Shown: piece by piece, positions 31,216 to 43,090 of the stretch
How positions within the stretch are numbered: the first letter of the stretch is position 1
Layout of the letters: the number at the start of each line of letters is the position of its first letter
Assembly: GCF_003265705.1 (NCBI RefSeq)
Contig: NW_020313168.1
Span: 3,701,214 to 3,765,213 of the forward strand
DNA from: Callorhinus ursinus
Taxonomy: Eukaryota; Chordata; Mammalia; Carnivora; Otariidae
Reading direction: 5' to 3'
Length of the DNA: 64,000 nt
The notes under the pieces: model-generated
Database searches by the model: none
Seen by the model: only the letters and a program-made list of their open reading frames with translations
What the model was told of the DNA's origin: nothing
Position numbers and translations under genes: made by a program

Positions 31216-33137
31216 ATGCCTCTTTCTCCCTGAAAGCTTCAGGGTTGTGTGTCCCCCCCCCAAACAAGGGCTTTCCTTAGAGAATCGCAGCTTACCCGGC
31301 AACCTCAGGTTGGGCCTTCACGTCCGATGATGCCCCATCTCAGATGCCCCTGGCCCATGTGGAGGGCCGGCCTGGGCGGGGAGGGGAGGTTCACCCCGCC
31401 AAACCTGGCCAGGGGCCAACACCCCAAGTTCTTCCTTCCCGCCAGGCCTGAGGTGCTGAAGGACCACTCAGCATCTGTGCAATCTGGGACGGTCATTCAC
31501 TGGAGGATGAAACTTTGACCAAAGGGGGCATGGGAACCTGTGGGTAACTTCTCCCTTCCTCCCGGCACCTGTGCTCAGGTGCACTGTAGTCAGTCCCTGG
31601 AAGACATTCCGGGAGACAGCAGACACATCACATCCTCAGGTCACACAGTCACACAGAAGCTCTCTGCTTGGGGTCTAGTGCTCTGAGGTCACCTTGAAAC
31701 TCTTAATCATTCTGTCTTTCAGTTTGGGTCTTCTAAGTGGGTTACTCCAGAGCCACTCCCCATGCTAAACCCTGAGCCCTTTGTCAACATCCCCTCCAGT
31801 GGGTAGTGCTCTGCTCCCCATTCTACAGATGAGATAACCGAGTCTCAGAGAGATTAACTCACCCAAGGTCAGCCAGTAAGTAATTGAGTTGGACTCAAAC
31901 CCAGTTCTTCCTGCTCTGAAGCCCAAGCTGTCACTCTTGGCCACTGACATGGTCGTTTCTGGGGTCTGTCCTTTGATTATCTAGAAACAGGGTCATTGAT
32001 CTCATCCTGGGCACCACACTAGAATTGTGGACACAGGAAAAAGTCAGACGTGGGGCTGGGATTTAGGTTGGTGACCCTATGGGAGTGATGCTGGCACTTG
32101 GGCCACGTGGGGCCAGGACAGGCTCTCCAAGGTGGCCAAGCCAGGGGCTGGGCCTGGGCCAGGCCCAGTCCTGCCTTCTTGCCTGTGGTCCAGTTCCCGT
32201 TTCCACCAGCCAGGGAAAGCAGGGCTGAGTCACCGGAGTCCCTGTCCCTGACTCCTTGCCCATACATCATGCATTCCAGTCCCTGGCTCTTGGCAAAACC
32301 CCACTAACTTCTTAGCTCACCCCACCCTCTTCCCTGAAATAAATCAAAGTTTCAAGCTGGGGAGGAGGTCACTTGACCCAAGCCCTTCAGTCTGCAAACG
32401 GAGGCCGTGGGGTTTGGGTAGAGGTCCTGATGAGGTGGAGGGTGCCTGAGTTTGCATCCTGGAGTAGAACCCTGTCGCTGCTGCTGAGTTCCCATAGAGC
32501 CCTGATCAATTAATCTTTCTGCGTTTCAGCTTCTCCTGAATGGGGCTGGTGATGGTAGTAACTCAGTGGAAGGGTCACTGGGAGCAGGAAATATGAGAGC
32601 CTTCTGGAGGGAGCTCCCCTGAATGCACCCCACACCTTGTGAAGATGACCTCATCATCCCTCAACAAGTCCGCTAGGGAGGGATTACTAGCATCCCCCGC
32701 CTTACAGAGGAGGAAACAGGCTCAGAGAGGTTAAGTCACCTGTCTACGGCAGCCCAGCCAGCAAAGCAGAGTCCCGGTCTACCAGACGACTGTGCAGGGC
32801 AGCGGCCCTTTCCCACCAGGCACTGGCTGCCCGCCCACCAGCCCGGGGCTCCCAGAGTCCAGGGCTGCAGCCATTCCCCAGCCAAGCAAGGAAGCCGACC
32901 CCCTCCAGATAAACAAAGCACTTCCTCCCCGAAGCCGGGTCCAGAAGGAGGAGGTGCTGCGTGCACAACTGTTTATAGAGACAGATGTTTGGGACGGAAA
33001 AAGAGAGACAGCCCTCCTCCATCCCCATGGAGACACAGGAAGTTTGCAGCTTGGGCAGAGGCAACTGGAATTGAAAAAGGAGAAGGGGAAAGAAGGGAGG
33101 CAACCAGATCTGACCCGCTGAAAACGGTTTGACATTT
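31216..33137. other. Intergenic DNA with three MIR fragments
   Basis: MIR pieces are readable at about 31795-31950 (minus; CCATTCTACAGATGAGATAACC), about 32440-32590 (plus; weak) and about 32625-32770 (minus; TTACAGAGGAGGAAACAGGC). No coding features. Confidence 0.6.
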
Positions 33138-34820
33138 TCAGATGCTGGTGCCTAACAAAGGATGTTGCCCAGGCAACCAGGCCTGCAGCCCGGAGGCTGC
33201 CCATCCAGGCTGGACCAGGGGCCAGAGCCCATAGGAGGCTCCGGCGGGAGGGCCACAAAGGCCACTGCAGAGCAAATACTCTGTATTTGTAAGCACGGAT
33301 ACACCTAGGGGCCTCTCAGCCCAAGGCTCTCCCAGGGATCCCTGCAAAGTGGGGAGGTGACTCATAGCCCCACCTCCTCCCTTCCCTGCCCCCTCCCCTC
33401 CCCTCCCTTCCCCCCCCTCCCCTCCCTTCCTCCCTCCCTTGTTTCCCAGGTGTTCAATCTTACCCTCGTCCCAGTCCAGGAACCATGTCCCCACCTTGTT
33501 GGTGGCAGGTGGCAGGTGGCAGGTGGCGCTTGGCATGATTGAGACCAGAGAGTTGCTTTTGCATGGAGGGAGCCCCCCTGGAGCCCAGCATGGCCATATC
33601 CTCAAACTCTCTGGCAGGAGAACCTGCGCAGTTGTTCTAGGGAAGGAGGGAAGAGAGGGGAGAGCTTTGGGGCCTCTGCTAACGGACCACATCTGCTTCC
33701 TTGGAATTTCTCTGCCTGGCTTGCCAGCCCTTTTGTCTGCACGCCGCCCCTGGCTGGGCCATCCAGTGTCCTGGGGCTGGGCATTGCTTCCCAGTGCCTC
33801 TGGGCTCTGGTGGTGTGTTGTGTTAGCACCGCCCCAGTGACCACGATGTCGTATGGGATCGACATGGCGGCCACCTGCACGGACCTGCCCCAAGCCGCTC
33901 GCTGGCCAGTGCAGCCCAGCTTTCTTCTCATCCAGCTCAGCTGCATGACCCTCTCTCTCCTTGCTTCCCTCCAGGGGCTGGGAGAGGGGGTGGATGGGGA
34001 AACTTCCGATGAACTCTGGCCCGGACGATGAGAATTCCTGAAGCCAGGATGTTCTGTGGGAAAGAGCTAGAAGGGAGAGGCAAGCTGCAGTGGCCACGCT
34101 GCCTCTGGGGTCACGACTGCAGGACCGAAGCAGGGGGCTGGCACCTTCCCACCCCCAGCCTCGGAAAGCCCCTGAGATGCCCCACAGTGGGAAGGCAGAC
34201 CACAGCCAGACCACATATTTATCCGGCCTGGCCGGCCCGCAGTGCACCCCAAATCCCAGGCTGATACTGGGAGTGTGAAGGTGTCAGGGTAAACGTCCTC
34301 CTTTGACATACGGGGAGATCAACACTTGGCAAGAAGGACTGGGTTAGAGGTTAGAGGCCGAGGGTAGGCCATGGCCGTGGCCGAGGGTACGCGGCGGGGG
34401 GGGGGGGGGGGGGGGGGGGGCCCCCCCAGGGGGGGGGAACACAGCTCTCACCGGCCCGTGTTATGTGAAGTGGCAGCTCAGATGGAATGCTGGGGAGGGG
34501 AGGGCCAGGCAGTGAGCACAGAATCGGGGATCCAGCATCACTGGGTCTAACCCTGAGAAGGCAGAATTCAAGCCCAGTATTGAGGCACCAAGAATGTCAC
34601 CCCCCGGAAAAGCAGGAAACTTCGGGAGGACAGAGGGTGATGAGAGCTTTATCAGCACCCATGATACCCGGGATGGAGGCCGGGGTGGGGGGCTCCCTGA
34701 CCCCCAGAGCAGCCTAGCCACATCCCCTGGAGGCCGAGGCTGTGGACAGAGGCTTGGAACTGAGCCCTTGCAGCCCAGCTGCCCAGGAAATGGTGTGCAA
34801 GCTCAACACCCGCCTCTGCC
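33138..34820. other. Intergenic DNA with pyrimidine tract and G/C homopolymers
   Basis: A CCTCCC/CCCTT-rich tract (about 33363-33445), a short GGTGGCA tandem repeat (about 33501-33527) and a G25-C7 junction (34396-34427). A 369-codon open frame on the minus strand (33138-34247) runs straight through the simple tract and shows no known domain, so I do not call a gene. Confidence 0.55.
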
Positions 34821-35020
34821 CCAGCTATAGCTGGGTGACCCTGGGCAAGTTAACCTAAATTTTCTGGGCCTCAAAACCTCTACTATAAGATGGGCATAAA
34901 TAGCTATGTTTCACTCAGAGGTCGTGAGGATCAAAGGAGACAATTAAACACGTTTAATCGACACTTGTTGAGCGCTTAGTGTGTGTCAGGCTCTGTGCTA
35001 AGCTGTCTGTCAGGAAAGAA
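34820..35020 (+). repeat. MIR element, plus strand
   Basis: AGCTGGGTGACCCTGGGCAAG, TTAACCTAAATTTTCTGGGCC, then GAGGTCGTGAGGATCAAAGG and TTGTTGAGCGCTTAGTGTG follow the MIR consensus from its body to its core. Moderately diverged. Confidence 0.82.
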
Positions 35021-35168
35021 GTAGTCAGGGTATTGTGGGTGTCCAACAAGATGCTCTCACCTGGGCAGGGAAGGGGTGTGTCAGCTGCACTGCGAGTAGA
35101 AGTGACCCAGGGGGGCAGCCTAGAGCAGGGGGTGGCCTGTAGCAGGGCAACTTGGAACAGAAACCATA

Positions 35169-35695
35169 GACCAGAGGCCAAATCCAGCCTGCTGCCTATT
35201 TCTGTTCAGCCCGTGAACAAAGAATGGTTTTTACATTTTCAAATGGTTGCAAAACAAAATAAAAAGAATACTATTTCCTGACACATGCAAATGACATGAA
35301 ATTCAAGTTCTTTTTTTTTTTTAAATATATTAGGGCTTTTTTTTTTTAAGATTTTATTTATTTATTTGACAGAGAGAGAGACAGCGAGAGCAGGAACACA
35401 AGCAGGGGGAGCGGGAGAGGGAGAAGCAGGCTTCCCGCCGAGCAGGGAGCCCGACGTGGGGCTCGATCCCAGGACCCTGGGATCATGACCTGAGCCGAAG
35501 GCATATGCTTAACGACTGAGCCACCCAAGTGCCCCGAAATTCAAATTCTAATACCCATAAAGTTTTATTAGGACAGAGCCGAACTCATCGGTTTGCAAAT
35601 TGTGAGTCGTCTGGGGCTGCTTTCGTGTTGTGGATGACGCTCAAAGGCTTAACTATTTGGCCCTTTGCAGAAATAAAAGTTTGCTGGTGCCTGGC
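35169..35695. mobile_element. hAT-type MER DNA transposon fossil split by a can-SINE
   Basis: The left arm (CCAGAGGCCAAATCCAGCCTG, CTGCCTATTTCTGTTCAGCC) and right arm (CATAAAGTTTTATTAGGACAG, GGCCCTTTGCAGAAATAAAAG, TTTGCTGGTGCC) follow a very common short non-autonomous hAT-like mammalian repeat (MER20-like; name tentative). The SINE at 35312-35535 interrupts it. Confidence 0.7.
35312..35535 (-). mobile_element. can-SINE, minus strand, inside hAT fossil
   Basis: Target-site duplication GAAATTCAAGTTCT (35298-35311) and GAAATTCAAATTCT (35536-35549), one mismatch. The complement-of-tail holds two T runs around AAATATATTAGGGC. The head complement reads CCACCCAAGTGCCCC, two changes from the usual form. 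Confidence 0.95.
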
Positions 35696-35699
35696 CTAG

Positions 35700-37705
35700 G
35701 GGAAGCATGTTCAAAGGCCAAGGGGTAAGAGAGAGAATGGAAGTTTCTGGGCAGTGGGAGAAGCCCACTGTGGCTGAGAGGAGAGCTAACAGGTGGGTAG
35801 GGGTGGGAGGGAAGCCGCAGAGGTGACCCATTCACCACAGCCCAACAACACTTGTGGTCCCCACCCAGGAGAGGACAGAAGTTGAGGGTGAGTGGGCTCT
35901 GCTCAGCTGCCACCAGCCAGGTGCCACCTTGCACGAGCCTCCCGGGGAGGGGGAGAGGTGAGGAAGGAAGGAGACCGCGAACTCCCTCTTCCTTATCACC
36001 AAGAAACAAGGAGCAGCCCACGGGGCCCCAAGAGGGCTTGGAAATCAGAACATTTCTGATCCTTTCCAAGGAAACCTCCCTTCTGTGGGGCTCAACGACG
36101 CCTCGTTCTCCCCAAGGAACCAAGCCGGGGAGGTTACCAAGGCCTGCTGTCCTGATTCTACAGGAGCCCCGAAAGGCCTATGGGGTGCTCCCTCCGCTCT
36201 CCAGGTCCTGCTCAGCCAAAGCCTGAGCAGTGCTGATGCAGCAGATTGAGACGATCCCGGGGGGCCTGGAGCAGGCCCACATCTGGCCAGGGGTGCCGGG
36301 GTCACAGCTGGGCCCCAGGGCCTTCTGGGAAAGAGAGGAGGGGGAGGAGGAGTCAGCCAGGGGCAGGAGAGCCTCCTCTCAGTTCCCTCGGGGTTGGGAC
36401 CACCTTTTGGGGGGACCCCTGGACAGCTCATGCGGCAAACCATGCCAGCTTGTTGGAGGAGGGCGGTGCCCACTGCCGCCCCGATGTGCTTGCCGACTGC
36501 CCCACCAGGCAGCACAGAGCGATAGAGCCTATCCTACAGGGGGCTGGGACAGTTCTCCACTGGATGGCGCTGGGGCCAGGGCCCTTGCTGGTGCATTGAG
36601 GAGCGAGGGATCCCGGGGGGACCCTCCCCGATCTGCAGACCCCGGATGGGGCGGTCCTGCCTTTCCAAGAAGCCACCTTTGCACCTTGTCTCTGCGCTGC
36701 TCCCTTCCTCGGACGAGTCCCCGAGGGTCGTGGACGGGCATGTGTGGGACCAGTAGGAGTGACCCTCTAGAGAAACCCTCATCTTGGGCCTCTCTGGAGC
36801 CCCCCAGAGTTGGGGGGTATGGTGACAGCGTGGGGAAAGAGGAAGTGGGGAGGGGCCTCCACCCCCACCTCTCACGTGAGCAGTGCGCTCCGGTGTCGGG
36901 CGTCCCAGGACAGACAGGCACCAAGACGACGCCCCCCCCCCCCCCCCCCGGGCGGGGGCTGTGGCGTGTCCCGGTCCGAAGGGAACCAGGTGTAGGCTGC
37001 AGGGAGGTGAGGGGGGGGGGGGCCTCACGGGAGATGCAGTCTGTCCCTGGAACAGGCTGAGGAGAACAGACTCCTCCAGTTAGCCAGGAGGACGGGCTGG
37101 AGGCGGAGGTTCCGGCCACGGGCTGAGCCGGCCGCCAGGCGTGACTTCACGGGCTCCCGTCCTCCCCCTTCCTCCTCCTCAGCGCAGCTGCGGGGCCTGG
37201 GGGGCGGGAGGGGGGAGCACCCGCGACCTCAGCCCCCCGCCCCTCCCCCACTCCTGGCACCGCAGCCCCCGCCAGGCACCGGGAGGCCTCCAACAGCAGT
37301 GGCATCAGGCCTGGTCTCCGCAGCCCTGCTCCTCGGAGCCCACAGCCTCGGGCTCCATCACCCCGGAGCTCCACCTCCCGCCATCCTTGGCTCTGGAACC
37401 CGGATGCTCAAGCCTCTGGATACTGCCTCACTCTTCATTGGATCTTCCAGCCAAGGTCCCCACCCTTGCCCTTTCCTAGTCCCCCCACCACCACCACTTC
37501 CTAAAGCCCCTCCCCTGCCTGCCTGCAAGTCACCTGACTGGGCTCCGGAGCCCAGCCCTACCCAGATTCCTCACCCAGCTCTCCCAGCTCTGAAATCGCT
37601 GGAGGACATAGGGCTCCTTGACAACACAGGAGCAGTCTCAGGGCTGCAAACCCCCGCCCGGTCCTGGCGACACACTCCAGCCACCACTCCGGCACCCGGC
37701 TCATA
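35700..37705. other. GC-rich intergenic DNA, weak CpG-rich patch
   Basis: A C20 run (about 36929-36949) and a G-rich run (about 37012-37021). From about 37100 to 37400 the sequence is GC-rich with moderate CpG, not enough to call an island by eye. The 276-codon frame at 36230-37060 has no recognisable features. Confidence 0.45.
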
Positions 37706-37707
37706 GA

Positions 37708-37840
37708 AACACGCGCGCGCGTGTGCACACACGCACACGATGCACACTCACGTGTGCGGCACGCGCGCGCGTGCATGTGCATATGCGCGTGCACACGTGT
37801 GCACCATCACGCGTGTGTCTGCACACACATGCATGTGCAC
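37708..37840. repeat. Alternating purine-pyrimidine tract, Z-DNA-prone
   Basis: About 130 bp of near-continuous CG/CA/TG alternation, including two CGCGCGCG cores (about 37712-37721 and 37763-37771) within CACACG/TGTGCA runs. This is the classic composition for left-handed DNA under negative supercoiling, and a polymorphic microsatellite. Confidence 0.9.
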
Positions 37841-40030
37841 TCTCCCACCATTCAGTTGGCGTCGTGCCCGTGCACCTTCCTCCCAGGCTCCTGCAGTGCC
37901 CCCTCCTGCCTCTGCCGTACCCACAGGGGCCTATCCTCTGGACTTGGGACTTGTTAGTTCCTCAAGGCTCCTTCCGGAGTAGCAACCCAGCCCACCTGTC
38001 AGGACAGTGGTACCTGCCGGCTCCCAAGAAGTGGCATCTGATGCTCCGGTCCATTTTTTTTACAGTCAAGATTAAAATAAAACGAAACCAACCCCCTGTT
38101 ACTGTCTGAGATTGGTGAATGATTGGCAGGGAGGGGGAGATCCCCACCCAGGAGGCTCAGCTTCACTGGGAAAGGGACTTTCCTTAGAAGGAACCAAGGC
38201 GTCTTGTCTCAGCTCTTAACGATTTGGGAAGGGAAGCTGAAGAGCTCTTTACTGTAACTCGAACAGCTAAATTATTCATCAGGAACAGTCGGCAGAGATT
38301 GGACGGTGACCTGAGAGACAGGAGGCCCCAGCCCAGTCCGTGACCTGGGCATGGGACCGTCCCCCCCTGCTCCTGAGGGGTTAGGCTGAGTTAGAGGAGT
38401 CTGGGGAGAGAGGAGCACGGGGGGGGCCCACCGGGTGGGAAGAGCGTCACCCCAGCTGGGGGGTGGGGGTGGGGGGACACTGTGGCCATATAGGGAGCCA
38501 CAGTGAGAGGTGTCCCTGGTCCCTCAGGGACTTGTCCCGATGCAGGGGTCTCCCTTGCTCTAGCCAGGTGGACCCCAGACCACAGCAGGCTGGCACTGTC
38601 CTGAGACACCAGGTTTCAAGGTGCCTGGCTCCCCTGTGCCCACTCCCTTCTGCAGCCTACAACTGTCCCTGCTGACCACAGGGGCTTGGGGTGGGAAGGA
38701 GCATGGCCAGAGTCCTATCCAAAGTTCAGGCCTGGCCTCCCGCTCCCCCGGAGGCTCAGGATGGGGAGGAAGGGAACAGGTGGACATCAGAGCTCGTCCC
38801 TCAAATGCAAAACGCAGCCCGGCTCTGTGCCCCTTCACCCCTGCTCTCTCTGCTCTGGGCGCGGGGAGGACCGGCTCTCCTGCCCTGCCTGCTCAGCCCC
38901 CAGGCCCAGCGCTCTGACCCAGAGGGAGGCTGGGACAGAGAGCTCAGTAGTCTAGTCTCACGCATTGTCCGTTCTTCCTTCCAGCTCTGCCTGTCCCCGA
39001 GGAAGGAGTGACCGGAGGAGCAGTGGGAGGTGGGGATGGGCCCAGGGCCCAGTTGCGGTTGTTGGGCAACGTCTCCCACGCAGGAGTCTCCTTTCCCCAC
39101 AAGGAAGCCTTCTGGGGGAGAGGTGAGGCTTTCTCGGCTTGTGTCCCTGCCGCCCGCAGCGCCTGGACCTGGCCGGTGCTCTGTGCATGTGCATGAACGC
39201 AGATGATGGATGGACGGACAGATGGACGGATGGGTGGGCGGGCCCAGGGGGAAGGGAATGGGAGGTCCGTGAGTGTGCCTGAGGACTGGACCCTGCCACG
39301 TGAGGGGTCTGGGGGGGACAAGTCCAGAGAGGACAAGGGGAAAAGCGAGAGAAGAAGTAAAACCCAAAGGGGGTGTACGGCGGTGGGGGACCCGCTGAGA
39401 TGGGGGGTGGGGAATCTGTGCTCCTGCTTAGTGCTCCGGGGGGAGGCCCAGGGTGGGGGGAGGAGGGAGGAGGAGGAGAGAGGCCCAGGAGGGGGAAGAG
39501 GGGCGAGGAGGAGGATCTAGCCTTTTGGAAAGTGGAGCCTTGGGGGCAGCACGTGCTGACTCACCCTCCTGCCTTCAATTTTCCCTGTTTCCTGGGGATT
39601 CTCATTTTATTTTCGGGAAAGCTGCCTGCTCCGTGACTAATTTGTTCTTAAACAAACCAAACCCAGGCAGTGTGGGGAGGCCAGGCGGGGCCTGAGTCAC
39701 TCTCCGCCCAGGGGGACCACACCTCAGCTGTGGGCCTGGCGGCCTTCCAGCTCCCCGGAGCCCCTCTGCCCTGGGCTGACGGTGGCTCTGTGGCTCCTCA
39801 GGGAAGCAGCGCTCCTGGAGGTGGGCCCCCTGGGCTGTGACGGATCCCCAGCTGCTGAGTGAGCTCCTTGACGGTCCACTGCCTAGAACAGTGCCTGGCC
39901 TGGAGCCAGTGCTCAGTTAACATTTGTTGACTGACTGACTGATGACTCTGCTCCCTTCCTCTTCTCTCCCACCCACCCTCCTGGAACCCTTCCCTTCCCA
40001 GGCCCTTCAGTTGGGTGACACACACTTTAC
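37841..40030. other. Intergenic DNA with one kappaB motif
   Basis: GGGACTTTCC, a perfect NF-kappaB consensus, at 38174-38183. An L2-type 3' end at about 39860-39945 (CCACTGCCTAGAACAGTGCC ... TTGACTGACTGACTGATG). The rest is GC-rich without recognised genes. Confidence 0.5.
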
Positions 40031-40345
40031 TAGCAGTTACCTTCCCCAGGACCACGTCCTAAGACAGACCCAGTGATAAATGCGATCTCTCTGGATCTAC
40101 ACGATGGTCACCCCGTCTGCCCCTGGGAGGGGGGAGTGCTATTAACCGCTTTGCCATTAGGGTCGCTCGGGGGTGTCCATCTGGTAGCACAGCCAGGCCG
40201 GGAAGTGGCCTGCAAACAAGGCACTCTGCCAGGCAGGGGGGAGATTGCTAGCCCCTCAGTTTTACAGAAGAGGAACCCGAGGCTCAGAGAGGCCCCAATG
40301 TCCATAAGTAGCAGATGCCTCGTTTGAACCCAGATCTCGGAGCAC
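40030..40345 (-). repeat. MIR-like fragment
   Basis: ACTTTACTAGCAGTTACC and GATCTACACGATGGTCACC, then TTTTACAGAAGAGGAACCCG, AGGCTCAGAGAGGCCCC and TTTGAACCCAGATCTCGGAG, follow a reverse MIR with a large diverged or inserted middle. Confidence 0.65.
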
Positions 40346-40789
40346 CCTCCAGTACCCTAGCCTGCCATCTGTTACCCTGCACCGCAGGCTATGAAGCGGG
40401 AACCAGCAGGAGGGCAGCTCAGCCGTAGCGCTGTGGGGCAGGAAGACAGGGACCAGAATGGGAGGCGGGGGTGGGGGGTGTGGGGGGTGGTGAAGGGCGC
40501 CTCTGTTTTCTCTAGCTCCAGGCCCAGTCCAGATGCCTCCACTAAACCCAGGTCTCCCAAGTGGGACTTGCGCAAGGCAAGCCACGCGCAAATGGAAGAA
40601 ACGTATTTCTAGTTCATCTCATCCTTTTAAAATTTCAACCTTTGTGGGTACATAATATCCACACCTAGGAATAAAGTGATCTTTATAAATGAATAGATCG
40701 ACATGCTCTGGATCATGGGCGAACAGTGCCCCCCACCCCAATCGGCTGCACCCAGGGACTTCGCAGAGCAGGTGCCCAGTAAACCCTTC

Positions 40790-41455
40790 TGTGTCCGAAG
40801 GTGAAGGCGCGCCAAGCCCGGTGTCGCGGTGGGAGGCGGCGGGGAGCGGCTTCCAGCCGGGTCAGGCCGCAGACCCCCCCCCTATACCCCGCCCGGGCCC
40901 CTGCACCCCCACCTCCGCCCACCCCACCCCGGGGCAGGACGGGACGTGGCTGCGGCCGGGCTCCCGCCCCCGCCCGGCGCGGCAAGCCACCTTCCCCTGG
41001 GTGGCCGCGAGGGCCCGGGAAGGGGGGCGGCTCCGTGTGGCCGCCGCCGGCCTCCCGCGCCACGGCTTCCCCGCGGGTCCCCCCGGGAGGCCCAGAGCGC
41101 CTCGCGCCGCGCCCAGGGGCGGGTGCCCGACCCCGCGCCGCCCTCGTCCGCCAGGCGGCCCGCGGCGGCCCCGGCCTCTCCCGGCCCGAGCGCGTTTCCA
41201 GGAAGCCGGAGCCGAGCCGGCCAGAGTTCCCGACAGCCGGCCGGGCGCGGAGAACTGCTGCCGGGCCGCCGCCACGACTGCGTCCGCACCAGCGATCAAT
41301 GCGCCCCGGCTCCCCTCCGCCCAGCGCAGCGTCAGCGCCTGCAGGGCACCGTGCCCGCCCCGCCGCGCACAGGGTCCTGGGCTCCTGTCGGGGTGGCTCC
41401 CTGCCGCCCTCGCGGGGGTGGTGGGGGGGGGGAACGGCTCACTTGACCCGCTTGC
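40790..41455. promoter_or_regulatory. Strong orphan CpG island
   Basis: About 650 bp with CpG density comparable to the SOCS3 island (CGCGCCGCGCCCAGGGGCGGG, GGCCCGCGGCGGCCCC). No repeat was recognised in it. Long open frames in several phases are an expected by-product of high GC and share no known domain. The best unexplained promoter candidate in the window, about 34 kb from the SOCS3 start. Confidence 0.65.
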
Positions 41456-42845
41456 CGGTCTGCAAATGAGAGCGACAGTCACCCCACCCCCACCCCAGAG
41501 ACGTGGGGAGCAGGGACCGGGGCTCAACGGGCACACCCCCGGGCGCCAGCGCTTTAACTGCCACGCGGAGGACCCTCAGTCTCCCGCCGGGCCCACTGAC
41601 CCGAGGTTGGACCAGCCAGCAATTCCCCACTAAACTAGCACCTTCTCTGCCTGCCCCGCCTCTGCTTTTTAAAAAGGGGTTCAGTGGCTAGTTCCTCGGA
41701 AAGAACGCCTAAAAAGAAGCCGCAGCAGGGACTTTCTCAAGCCCAGGGTGGCCCCCCATGTGCGTCTCCAGTGTGGGGGCTGGGAGTGAGGTGGGGAGGG
41801 GAGGGGAAGCTCCTGGGCCTCTCAGCTCACCAGCCACCCCCTCCTGGTTTGGGAGACTGGTGGGGAAAAGGAAGGAGGGAGAGGACAAAGACCAGGTGGG
41901 GGACAGGGAGACTGAGCCTTTGGGAAGGTGCAGGGATAGCACCCCCCATGTGGGGGAGGTCTGATGGGGGAACAGGTAAGGAGGGCTGGGGATCCAGCTC
42001 CCTCCTGGGAGCCTAAAGCAAGAAGAGACCAGGGGGGGCCTCTTGGTCTCACTAGGTGGCCTGTGTCAGCTCCCGATTTCTGCCTTTTCCAGGAATGCTC
42101 GAAAGAGGGGTTCTAATGGGGGGGGCTGGTGCCAGAGTCAGAACAGGAACCTTAAGGGGGTTGCAAGCCCTCTGCGGTGTTTCCTTCCCTCTCCTCCCCC
42201 TCAGGGGCCCTCTGTTCACCTGCGACAGGGAAAAGAGGGCCAGCTCTGGGAAGAAACCGGGGTCTGAGCATCCCCCCACTAACTACCTCCCCCACAGCTG
42301 CCTCAGACTCACTGGTTCAGGGTCAGGCTTCCCCTGGGATGGCAGCATGGAAGGGTGACTCCAGGGGGCCACCCAGGCAGAATCAGAGGCGGGGACTGGG
42401 GAGTTTGTGGGAGTTTGGGATGGGATGGTAAGTGTTGTTTGTGGACCTTGAATTCACTGCAGGGTGTCCGGAAAGGGCAGGTAGAGGATTTGAGTCCCTT
42501 GGTGTTGTTGGTGACTGGGCAGTGTTCGTTTGAAGGGGACCCAGGTCTCAGGCCAGGCATGAGGTCTTAGCTTTCTGAGGGACCGTCCTGCTACAAGGTC
42601 CAAGGAAGATGACCTTCCTGCCCAAGTCTTCATGGCCCTCTGGCCCCACCTGGAGTGCGTCCATTTGTGCATTCGTGCATTCATTCAGACTCTTGCCCAG
42701 CCTTGCTGAATGCCCCAGCAGGGTGGGTCTCCCGTTAACCCTGGAGATACCGGGAAGGGGCTCGGGGCTGGTAGAGGGGAACCCCTGTTACAAGCCTGGG
42801 CAGCCATGAGCACGGTGGAGAAGCCCCCAAGTTGGACTTTGGCAC
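41456..42845. other. Intergenic DNA, nothing recognised
   Basis: GC-rich flank of the CpG island with short G runs. No repeat or coding feature recognised; an L2-like tail with CATTCGTGCATTCATTCAG around 42665-42690 is weak. Confidence 0.4.
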
Positions 42846-42849
42846 CAGA

Positions 42850-43090
42850 AATCAATTCTTTTAGTTGAAATGTGTATTAATTTTAGATTCACATGTAGTT
42901 GTAAGAAATAATACGGGAAGATCTCATATACACTTTGCTCAGCTTCCCCCAGTGGTAACATTTTTCAGGACTGTAGGACAATATCACAGCCCACATTTTG
43001 GCTTTCACATAGTCTGCACATCTTATTCAGAGGCTTACTTGTATCCATTTGGTTTATAGAATTCTCTCACCTGTGTTGCTCCCCAGCATT
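42850..43090 (-). repeat. Old L1 (L1M-like) fragment
   Basis: TTTTAGATTCACATGTAGTTG, AAGATCTCATATACACTTTG, CAGTGGTAACATTTTTCAGG and GGACAATATCACAGCCCAC match the antisense of an old L1 3' region. Non-coding. Confidence 0.75.

Noticed and set aside
33501..33527. Short direct repeats as a CRISPR-like array
   Set aside because: GGTGGCA units are contiguous with no spacers; this is a vertebrate genome and an ordinary minisatellite seed.
33138..34247. 369-codon minus-strand open frame
   Set aside because: Runs through a CCTCCC simple tract that translates to Gly/Lys/Glu repeats; no domain and no family resemblance.
40689..41633. Several open frames of 200-314 codons in the 41-kb CpG island
   Set aside because: Overlapping frames in many phases are a product of high GC with few stop codons; none has a conserved motif.
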